Part shown: positions 1 to 5,189 of the stretch, piece after piece
Layout: every line of letters starts with the position of its first letter
Numbering within the stretch: position 1 is the stretch's first letter
Assembly: GCA_964374095.1 (NCBI GenBank)
Contig: CAYJXJ010000193.1
Span: forward strand, 1-8,604
Source of the DNA: CAYJXJ01 sp964374095
GTDB taxonomy: Bacteria; Elusimicrobiota; Elusimicrobia; UBA1565; UBA9628
Direction of reading: 5' to 3'
DNA length: 8,604 bases
Notes under the pieces: generated by a model
Database searches by the model: none
What the model saw: only the letters and a program-made list of their open reading frames with translations
Told to the model about the DNA's origin: nothing
Translations under genes and position numbers: made by a program

Positions 1-189
1 AGAATTGGGTCGATGACTCCATGTCTATGTGGACAAATAGCGCATCATTGAGGTTGAAAGGACTGGCGGACTCTCGGCGACGCGATTTCTCCCCTGGCCC
101 GCGGTGCCAGGCTGGAACTGCGCCCGGGCGGAGTTCGCCATCTCTCGCGAATGATTCCGGCCGGACGACGATTTGGGAAGTCCACTGCC

Positions 190-227
190 TCGAGCGGCTA
201 CCTCCATCGGTGGAGGCAGCCGCTCGA
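190..227. repeat. Long, nearly perfect inverted repeat (hairpin)
   Basis: The outer arms TCGAGCGGCT (190-199) and AGCCGCTCGA (218-227) are perfect 10-bp complements. After one A/C mismatch, CCTCC (201-205) pairs with GGAGG (212-216), and a further A-T pair closes a TCGG tetraloop. The stem is therefore about 17 positions with a single mismatch. No T-run follows on either strand, so it is not a textbook intrinsic terminator. It may be a processed RNA hairpin, a protein-binding palindrome or a small dispersed repeat. I found no second copy in the window. Confidence 0.75.
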
Positions 228-275
228 TCCCGCAGCTCCGCCATTCCAAGCCGGCAGAGCGTGCGCTGCTGCGTC

Positions 276-301
276 CGGCCGCAGTAGCGCGCGGCCGTTT
301 A
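276..301 (+). terminator. Possible intrinsic terminator ahead of dusB
   Basis: CGGCCGC (276-282) pairs perfectly with GCGGCCG (291-297) around an 8-base loop and is followed at once by TTT and an A/T-rich stretch (298-306). This is the shape of a weak rho-independent terminator on the + strand. It would end a transcript entering from the left and insulate dusB. The U-tract is only three bases long, so termination strength is doubtful. Confidence 0.4.
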
Positions 302-336
302 CAAATCACGCCTCCTCCTCCCTCTAGACTGCCGTT

Positions 337-355
337 CAAAACCCCGGAAACCGGG
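337..355 (-). terminator. Small hairpin with T-run on the minus strand
   Basis: CCCGG (343-347) pairs with CCGGG (351-355) around AAA. Read on the minus strand, the hairpin is followed by TTTT. A five-pair stem is short for a terminator. No minus-strand gene ends here, so if it functions it would stop antisense transcription. It may equally be chance. Confidence 0.22.
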
Positions 356-396
356 TGGGCCGGCTCGCCGATTCCCTCACCGGGGCGGAAAAGCGG

Positions 397-402
397 TAAA
401 AT
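397..402 (+). promoter_or_regulatory. -10-like hexamer for dusB, possibly leaderless
   Basis: TAAAAT lies in otherwise GC-rich DNA and differs from TATAAT at one position. If its last base is -7, transcription would start at 409, which is the G of the dusB GTG start codon. No good Shine-Dalgarno sequence precedes the gene. A -35 box is not convincing; TTCCCT at 372-377 has poor match and spacing. Confidence 0.35.
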
Positions 403-408
403 ATCCGC

Positions 409-1431
409 GTGGGACTAAAACTCGGCTCCTTGGAGCTCCCGTCGCGGATCATCCAATCGCCCATGGCGGCGTGCACGGACCTGCCCTTCCGGCTCATCGC
501 CCGGGAAAAAGGGCTGGGGTTCTCCTTCCTTGAGATGGTCTCGGCCCAGGCCTTGTCGCGGCGAAACGCCAAGACCTTCGAGCTCCTCAAAAGCGCGCCC
601 GCCGACCGCCCCCTCGGCGCCCAACTCCTGGGCTGCGAGCCCGGGGTCATGGCCGAATCGGCCCGGATCATCGAGGACATGGGCTTTGATCTACTCGACC
701 TCAACCTGGGCTGCCCGGTGCGCAAGGTCGTGACCAACGGCGAGGGCGCGGCCCTGCTCAAGGACCCGCGCCGGGCGGCCGAGGTCTTTCGCGCGGTCAA
801 GGGCGCGACGCGCCGCATCCCCGTGACGGTCAAGATGCGCAAGGGCTTCGAGGATGAGTCCGGGCGCGAGGCCGTCGAGATCGCCCGGGCCGCCGAGGGC
901 GAGGGGCTCTGCGCCGTCACGGTCCACGGCCGCACGCAGAAGCAAGGCTACTCGGGCCGGGCTGACTACTCCGCCATCGGCCGGGTCAAGACCGCCGTGA
1001 GTATTCCCGTCATCGGAAACGGAGACGTGCTGAGCGCCGAAGACGCCCGCCGCATGCGGCGGGAAAGCGGCTGCGACGGAGTGATGATCGGGCGGGGAGG
1101 CCTGGGCAATCCCTGGATCTATAGGGCCCTCGACGCGGCCCTCGAAGGCTCCGACGAAGCTATTCCCCTCCCCTCGCCGCAGGAGCGGCTCGAAACCATG
1201 CTCAAACACCTCGACCTGGAAGTCGAGCACCTCGGTCCCCGCCAGGCCTGCCTCAACATGCGCCGCATCACGGTCTGGTACACGGCGGGGCTTCCGGAGT
1301 GCAAGCCCTTCCGGGCCGAGGTGTGCCGCACCGAGAACACGGAGAGGATCCGCGGGCTGATCCTCGACTTCTGGGCGCGCCTGCCCCAGGACCTGCCCGA
1401 GCCGCAGGCCCCGGTCTTGCTGAGCGAATAG
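409..1431 (+). CDS. dusB: tRNA-dihydrouridine synthase, DusB type
   Basis: An FMN-dependent cytoplasmic enzyme that reduces specific uridines in the D-loop of tRNA to dihydrouridine using NADPH. The 340-residue product has the family signatures in order: MAACTDLPFR (19-28, usually MAGVTDxPFR), EMVSAQAL, LNLGCPVRKVV (98-108) with the catalytic Cys102, VTVKMRKGF with the FMN-contacting Lys142, VHGRTQKQGYSG (172-183), the phosphate-binding IGNGD (202-206) and GRGGLGNPW (228-236), then the C-terminal helical tRNA-binding domain ending with a CLNMRR...WYTAGLP pattern. Length is normal. The start is a GTG; no in-frame ATG lies upstream near it, and the protein begins close to the usual Dus N-terminus. 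The DusB (nifR3-like) assignment rests on the EMVS and NxGCPxxKVV context. The gene stands alone on its strand and converges with the operon to its right. Confidence 0.93.
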   Translation: MGLKLGSLELPSRIIQSPMAACTDLPFRLIAREKGLGFSFLEMVSAQALSRRNAKTFELLKSAPADRPLGAQLLGCEPGVMAESARIIEDMGFDLLDLNLGCPVRKVVTNGEGAALLKDPRRAAEVFRAVKGATRRIPVTVKMRKGFEDESGREAVEIARAAEGEGLCAVTVHGRTQKQGYSGRADYSAIGRVKTAVSIPVIGNGDVLSAEDARRMRRESGCDGVMIGRGGLGNPWIYRALDAALEGSDEAIPLPSPQERLETMLKHLDLEVEHLGPRQACLNMRRITVWYTAGLPECKPFRAEVCRTENTERIRGLILDFWARLPQDLPEPQAPVLLSE

Positions 1432-1450
1432 CCGGGGCATTCAGCCCGGC
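1431..1450. terminator. Hairpin between convergent genes
   Basis: GCCGGGGC (1431-1438) pairs with GCCCGGC (1444-1450), with one bulged G and an ATTCA loop. It spans the stop codon of dusB, the 9-base intergenic gap and the last codons of the opposing membrane-protein gene. The position fits a bidirectional terminator, but no T-run follows on either strand, so it is at best a rho-assisted or RNA-stabilising hairpin. Confidence 0.35.
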
Positions 1451-2169
1451 AGATACGGCAGGTTGCGCAGCAAGGTCGGATGCTCCGGCGGCCCCGTGAT
1501 CCTGCCGGTGCTCCGGACGTAGGCGATCCCCGTCCCCCACAACACCAGCAGGAGCGCGCCGTAGCCGCGCCAGAGCGCCGCGTGGGGCATGGCGACAAAC
1601 CATGGCAGCAGCAGACCCCCAGGATAGGCCAGCCGTATCAACCAGTAATCATCGAAAGTCCTGCGCAGGCGATCCGCGTCGCGGGAGAGGAACGCCAAGC
1701 CGTACTGGTCGTTGATGATCCACGCGCTGTAGGCGAAGAGCAGCCCGTAGTGGCCGAGTCGCCAGAAGACGACCGCGAAGGCCAGATAGTTGAGCTTGCA
1801 CAGCCATGAGATGACGCGTCGATACGGATACCAGTTGGCCTTCACTCCCCGCCTTTTGCAATCGAGGTAGTACCAAGCGCTCCAAATGAAGCCCGGGCCC
1901 CACCATAGGAACAAACCCAAAGACAGGATATCTCCGGCCTTGGCCGCTTTGCAAAAGCAGACCGACTGCAGGATCGCCAACGGGAGCGCGGCGGCTTCGG
2001 TGAAGGCAACGCTGGGCCGGGCCTGGGAAACTCCGGCGCGCCGCGCTAAAATGATACGGACCGTCGTTAGGACCGTGAATACGGCGGTCCAGCCGATGAG
2101 AAATGGCGCCCATCCGGCGAGCCAGTCATAGAGTGCGGTTGAAAGCGCCATCCCCGGGTGTCGGATCAA
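1441..2169 (-). CDS. Polytopic inner-membrane protein of unknown function
   Basis: I do not recognise this family. The 242-residue product has about six hydrophobic segments, roughly at residues 20-42, 58-73, 80-100, 122-150 (one or two passes), 176-196 and 200-218. Between them lie short, basic or aromatic loops such as CKRRGVKANWYPYRR (104-118) and SRDADRLRRTFDDYW (162-176). The tail GPPEHPTLLRNLPYLPG has a patterned look that might be conserved. The start given is TTG at 2169; an in-frame ATG at 2151, six codons later, is equally plausible and neither has a strong Shine-Dalgarno site. It is the last gene of the minus-strand operon, 17 bases after the phosphatase stop. Parts of it are noticeably less GC-rich than the flanking genes (one hand-counted 60-base line is about 55 %), which could mean weaker codon selection or later acquisition. 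No transporter or enzyme signature is visible. Confidence 0.75.
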   Translation of the reverse strand: MIRHPGMALSTALYDWLAGWAPFLIGWTAVFTVLTTVRIILARRAGVSQARPSVAFTEAAALPLAILQSVCFCKAAKAGDILSLGLFLWWGPGFIWSAWYYLDCKRRGVKANWYPYRRVISWLCKLNYLAFAVVFWRLGHYGLLFAYSAWIINDQYGLAFLSRDADRLRRTFDDYWLIRLAYPGGLLLPWFVAMPHAALWRGYGALLLVLWGTGIAYVRSTGRITGPPEHPTLLRNLPYLPG

Positions 2170-2186
2170 TTAATGTGCCGAGAGTC

Positions 2187-2849
2187 CTAACGCCTCAGGT
2201 AGGTCTCGCCCCACCGCCCGGCGGGATCGCGCCGGAGGGCGAGGACCGAGGCGTTGGCCGGGTTGCGCTCGTCTTGAAACCAGGCGGCCGCGCGATGCAG
2301 CCACACCAGCCGGAAGGCCCTCTGGGTGACGCCGTGCAGAAAGACGATGTGGTGCCGGAAATGGGAGCGGTGCAGCTTGCCGATGAAGACGGCGACGCGC
2401 TGGGCGACGTCGGCGGCGCTCTCTCCTCCCGGATGGCGGAAGTAGAACTTCCCGCGATGGGACTCGAGCTTTTGGCGCCGCGCCCCGGCCGCGGGATCGT
2501 CCAGCACCTGCTGCGGGTCCGACAGCCCCTCCCAATCCCCGAACTCCTGCTCGCGCAGGAGAAACGATTCCCGCCGCTCAATAACCCGGGCGTCCGCCGA
2601 GAAGGCCGCCTTCAAAACGATCTCCTGGGTCTGCTTGCAGCGCAGATACGGGGAATGCCAGCTGCACACCGCGGACGGCTCCAGGGAAAGCCGGGCGATG
2701 AGCCGTCCCGCGCGGCGCGCCGCGGGATCGGCCCGGGGGCGCGCCAAGGGCACGGCATGATCCGGAGTGGCCTCGTATTCCCGGAGATCCACGTTGGCCT
2801 TCGACAGGGCATGCCGGACGAGGAGGATGGTGCTGAGCTGCCGGTTCAT
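2187..2849 (-). CDS. Histidine phosphatase superfamily protein
   Basis: A cytoplasmic phosphatase or mutase of the branch-1 histidine phosphatase (phosphoglycerate mutase-like) family. In the 220-residue product the catalytic motif is LVRHALSKAN (10-19), with nucleophile His13 and phosphate-binding Arg12; RHG is replaced by RHA, a tolerated change. HSPYLRCKQT (65-74) gives Arg70, LLREQEFGDWEG (97-108) gives the general acid Glu100, HPGGES (139-144) is in place, and VFLHGV (169-174) holds the second catalytic His172. All essential residues are therefore present. The LREQEFGDWEG form recalls the subgroup often labelled phosphoglycerate mutase family or phosphoesterase, including metal-independent phosphoserine phosphatases; the substrate cannot be read from sequence. 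Its ATG overlaps the stop of the upstream DUF1015 gene as ATGA, so the two are probably translationally coupled. Confidence 0.9.
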   Translation of the reverse strand: MNRQLSTILLVRHALSKANVDLREYEATPDHAVPLARPRADPAARRAGRLIARLSLEPSAVCSWHSPYLRCKQTQEIVLKAAFSADARVIERRESFLLREQEFGDWEGLSDPQQVLDDPAAGARRQKLESHRGKFYFRHPGGESAADVAQRVAVFIGKLHRSHFRHHIVFLHGVTQRAFRLVWLHRAAAWFQDERNPANASVLALRRDPAGRWGETYLRR

Positions 2850-4012
2850 TCAAAGGGACGGAAAACCAGGCCCGTGGCGATCTTGGGGTAGAAGTAGGTG
2901 GTTTTCTCCGGCAGGAGGCCGACGGCCTGCGCGGCCTTGCGCACCTGGGGGACGCTGAAGGGCTTGGCGAAGAGCGCCGTCCCGCGGCACTCCTTGGCCC
3001 AGGATTCGGCCAGGGCCGCGTCCGGGGTGTAGCGGATGCGATCGGGCGCGACGTCGCGCAGGAGCCGGCGCCGCAGCCACTCGACGCTCAACCCGCTCTT
3101 GCAGCCGTCCTTGGACGCGGGTTCGGCGAGGCTATGGCCTGCGCCGAACATGCCGAAGGCGTAGGGATTGCGGGAGGCGGCCAGCTTCTTGAGCAGGTCG
3201 CCCAAGTCCCGGCAGGCGCTGACCCGGCACAGGCCCGCGGCGCGCTTGCCCACGGGAACGCGCACTACCCGATGCGTGGGGAGAACCATGAGCCCCGGGT
3301 CCTCCTCGGGGCAGAGGTAAATCAGGATGGTCTCGGCGCCCGCGCGGCGCGCGGCGCGCCAGTAGCGCCCCGCCGCGCCGTAGCGGTGGTGTCCGTCGGC
3401 GATCAAGATCCGGGTTCCGGCGAGGGCCTTTCTCACGTCCGCGACACCCGCCCCGTCGGAGAGGCCCCACAGCCGGTAGCCCGTCCCCGCGGGGGAGCGG
3501 CCCCGGCCCAGCGGCACGGCGCGCGCCGCCGTCTGCAACGCGCGACGGACCCTTCCCGAGGGATCCGGGAATATCCCGAAGATCGGGCTCACGTTGACGC
3601 GCACGGCGTCGAGCAGCTTCAAGCGGTCGGCCTGGGGTTTGGACAGGGTGCGTTCGTGGCGCACCACGTGGGCGGCGGACTTCCGCGACAAGCTCAGGGC
3701 CGCGAAGAAGCCGCGGCGGACATGGCGGCGGCCGCCCCAGGAGTAGGTCTCTTCGCAAACGTAGAAGGCGGGGGAGGCGTCGCGCGCCAGCACGCCGTCT
3801 TGGCTCCAGCGGCGCCAGATCCGCGCCGCGCCGCGGTAGCGGTGCCGGGCGTCGCCCTGGGGCAGCTCGATGTGGATGGCGTTGATGTCCTCGCGGCGAA
3901 GGACCTCCGCGGCGTCCGGGGAAATCGCGTCATACGGCGGGCAAAGCGCCCGCCCCAAGTCCGTCAAACCGGGGCCGAAGCGCGCGCCGCGAAAGGGCCG
4001 AATGTCGGGCAT
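2846..4012 (-). CDS. DUF1015 family protein (possible SerK-like kinase)
   Basis: The 388-residue product matches the DUF1015 family along its length: MPDIRPFRGARF at the N-terminus, CPPYDAISP (24-32), HIELPQGD (47-54), HERTLSKPQADRLKLLDA (119-136), VNVSPIFGIFPD (139-150), ILIADGHHRYGAA (202-214), MVLPTHRVV (242-250) and the C-terminal YFYPKIATGLVF. It is slightly shorter than the usual family length of just over 400. Biochemical function is not settled to my knowledge. The DGHHRY signature resembles the DGHHR/GxHR motif of ParB/sulfiredoxin-fold serine kinases (SerK, SbnI), and I recall DUF1015 genes beside serC-serA in Clostridia and Bacteroidetes, so a role in phosphoserine or related metabolism is a reasonable inference. 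It is the first gene of the operon, directly divergent from nadD, with no Shine-Dalgarno site before its ATG. Confidence 0.88.
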   Translation of the reverse strand: MPDIRPFRGARFGPGLTDLGRALCPPYDAISPDAAEVLRREDINAIHIELPQGDARHRYRGAARIWRRWSQDGVLARDASPAFYVCEETYSWGGRRHVRRGFFAALSLSRKSAAHVVRHERTLSKPQADRLKLLDAVRVNVSPIFGIFPDPSGRVRRALQTAARAVPLGRGRSPAGTGYRLWGLSDGAGVADVRKALAGTRILIADGHHRYGAAGRYWRAARRAGAETILIYLCPEEDPGLMVLPTHRVVRVPVGKRAAGLCRVSACRDLGDLLKKLAASRNPYAFGMFGAGHSLAEPASKDGCKSGLSVEWLRRRLLRDVAPDRIRYTPDAALAESWAKECRGTALFAKPFSVPQVRKAAQAVGLLPEKTTYFYPKIATGLVFRPFE

Positions 4013-4021
4013 GGGCGAGCT

Positions 4022-4031
4022 ATTGTATCAT
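4022..4031. promoter_or_regulatory. Overlapping divergent -10-like elements
   Basis: The only A/T-rich patch between the divergent operons is ATTGTATCAT. On the minus strand it reads TACAAT (4027 down to 4022); on the plus strand TATCAT (4026-4031). Each differs from TATAAT at one position, and they share two base pairs. Standard spacing puts the minus start near 4015, three bases before the DUF1015 ATG, and the plus start at 4038, exactly on a GTG in the nadD frame. No convincing -35 boxes are seen on either strand. Confidence 0.45.
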
Positions 4032-4037
4032 GTGCCC

Positions 4038-5189
4038 GTGCTCCACCGTTGCGCGCGGCGAGTCCTGCTCTTCGGCGGCACCTTCGACCCGCCGCACCGC
4101 GGCCACGCGGCCCTGCTGGCCGCCGCCGCGCGGCGCATACTCCCGGACCGCATCCTCATCATCCCGGCCTACCACGCCCCGCTCAAGGGCATGCCCGAGA
4201 CCCCCGCCCGCGACCGGCTCGCCCTGCTGCGGCTGTGGCTGCGGGAAAGCCTGCCCCGGCCGGTCCGGGACGTGGCCCGGATCGATGAGCGCGAGCTGCG
4301 CTCGCGCCGCCGGGTCTATACCATCGAGACCCTGCGGCAGGTGCGGGCCGCCCACCCGGGCGCCGAGTTGAACGTGGTCGTGGGCTCCGACGCGGCCGCC
4401 CAGTTCCCGCGCTGGCGGGATCCCTCGGGGCTCAAGGGCCTGGCCCGCTGGTGGACCGGTCTGCGTCCGGGGACTTCCGGGCGCGTTCCCCCCCATTTCT
4501 CCATCCTCCCCGGCCGCTTTCCGGAGGAGGCGTCGCGCCGTCTGCGCCGGACTCTGACCTGGGGGGAAAACACCGGCAACGCCCTGGGCCCCGGGGTCGA
4601 GGCCAAGATCGCGCGCCGGGGTCTCTACGGCGCCGGCCTCCTGGCCCGCCTTCGGGCCATGCTCAAAACCGGTCGCTACGCCCATACCCTCGCGGTCGCG
4701 CGCCTGGCCGAGGAACTCGCCGGCCGCCACGGCCTGGACGCGGGACGCGCCCGCCTGGCCGGCCTCCTGCACGATTGCGGGCGGTCGATTCCCGTTTCCC
4801 GCATGCCCGGCTACGTCCGCCGCCACGGCGTGGCCGTGCCGTGCGCGTCCCAAACCATCCGGCGCGCGCCGCTCTTGCTGCACGCCTATATCAGCGCCGA
4901 CCTCGCGGCCCGGCGGTTGGGCGTCTCGGATCCCGAGGTCTTAAGCGCCGTGCGCCGCCACACCCTGGGCGCGCCCAACATGACCCCGCTGGACCGCCTG
5001 CTCTACGTCGCCGACGCGGCGTCGACCGACCGCCGCTACCCGGGCGTCGGGCGGCTGCGGAGGCTGGCCCGGCTCGACCTTGATAAGGCCTTTCGAGAAT
5101 GCGTCCGGCGGAAGCTCGCGCACGCTCGCGCGGCGGACGGCTGGCTCCATCCCCAGACGGAGCGGACATGGAAGAGTCTGGCGCGCTAG
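4038..5189 (+). CDS. nadD-yqeK: NadD-YqeK fusion: NaMN adenylyltransferase + HD hydrolase
   Basis: Two enzymes in one 383-residue chain. Residues about 7-205 are a NadD-type nicotinate-mononucleotide adenylyltransferase (NaMN + ATP to NaAD): FGGTFDPPHRGH (12-23) with the HxGH active site at 20-23, a RVYTIETLR stretch, VVVGSDAAAQFPRWRDP and a terminal ARRGLYG. Residues about 208-383 are a YqeK HD-domain, a family known to hydrolyse Ap4A symmetrically: RYAHT (His216), AGLLHDCGR (His245-Asp246), LLLHAY (His282), RRHTLGAPNMTPLDRLLYVADA (His308, Asp326). The usual ISSTxIR nucleotide motif near the NadD end is not recognisable (EEASRRLRR stands there). I chose GTG 4038 because it gives the usual short NadD N-terminus and coincides with the predicted transcript start; GTG 4032 and ATG 4011 are alternatives. 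The frame stays open to 3870, but that part is antisense to DUF1015. First gene of the operon. Confidence 0.88.
   Translation: MLHRCARRVLLFGGTFDPPHRGHAALLAAAARRILPDRILIIPAYHAPLKGMPETPARDRLALLRLWLRESLPRPVRDVARIDERELRSRRRVYTIETLRQVRAAHPGAELNVVVGSDAAAQFPRWRDPSGLKGLARWWTGLRPGTSGRVPPHFSILPGRFPEEASRRLRRTLTWGENTGNALGPGVEAKIARRGLYGAGLLARLRAMLKTGRYAHTLAVARLAEELAGRHGLDAGRARLAGLLHDCGRSIPVSRMPGYVRRHGVAVPCASQTIRRAPLLLHAYISADLAARRLGVSDPEVLSAVRRHTLGAPNMTPLDRLLYVADAASTDRRYPGVGRLRRLARLDLDKAFRECVRRKLAHARAADGWLHPQTERTWKSLAR
5159..5162 (+). promoter_or_regulatory. Shine-Dalgarno site deciding the LytR_C start
   Basis: GGAG with a five-base spacer before ATG 5168. It supports this start over the in-frame ATG at 5099, which lies deep inside the yqeK domain and would add 23 residues of Arg/Ala/Pro-rich, non-hydrophobic sequence ahead of the membrane anchor. 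Confidence 0.5.

Larger units (their letters stand above)
1..408. other. Non-coding leader region upstream of dusB
   Basis: About 400 bases with no convincing gene. Short open frames exist on both strands (21-287 +, 173-418 +, 25-339 -), but their translations are rich in Arg, Pro, Ser and Gly, have no family-like motif, and overlap one another as expected for chance frames in GC-rich DNA. What the stretch does hold is structure: a long hairpin at 190-227, a terminator-like hairpin at 276-301, a small hairpin at 343-355 and a -10-like hexamer at 397-402. I compared it by eye with tRNA, RNase P, SRP and tmRNA core motifs and recognised none. It could be the 3' region of a gene lying to the left plus the dusB promoter, or it could hide a small RNA. 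Confidence 0.55.

Noticed and set aside
25..339. 104-codon minus-strand open frame in the left gene-free region
   Set aside because: Low-complexity Arg/Ser/Gly composition, no ribosome-binding site noted and no motif; it crosses the hairpins at 190-227 and 276-301.
1046..1063. Perfect 18-bp palindrome CCCGCCGCATGCGGCGGG inside dusB
   Set aside because: It encodes Arg-Arg-Met-Arg-Arg in an ordinary helix of the enzyme; CGC CGC ATG CGG CGG is self-complementary by codon choice in GC-rich DNA, so chance suffices.
2103..2891. 262-codon open frame on the plus strand
   Set aside because: It is antisense to the membrane-protein and phosphatase genes, shows no family motif, and such frames are common opposite GC-rich genes. 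The minus-strand reading has complete catalytic motifs.
3870..4037. Longer N-terminus for NadD-YqeK
   Set aside because: The extra residues are basic, have no family match and lie mostly antisense to the start of DUF1015; NadD proteins normally begin a few residues before the GGTFDPPHxGH motif.
3134..4288. 384-codon open frame on the plus strand
   Set aside because: It runs antisense to DUF1015 and out of frame through nadD. Its translation is Ala/Arg/Gly/Pro-rich without motifs, while both overlapped genes are well supported.
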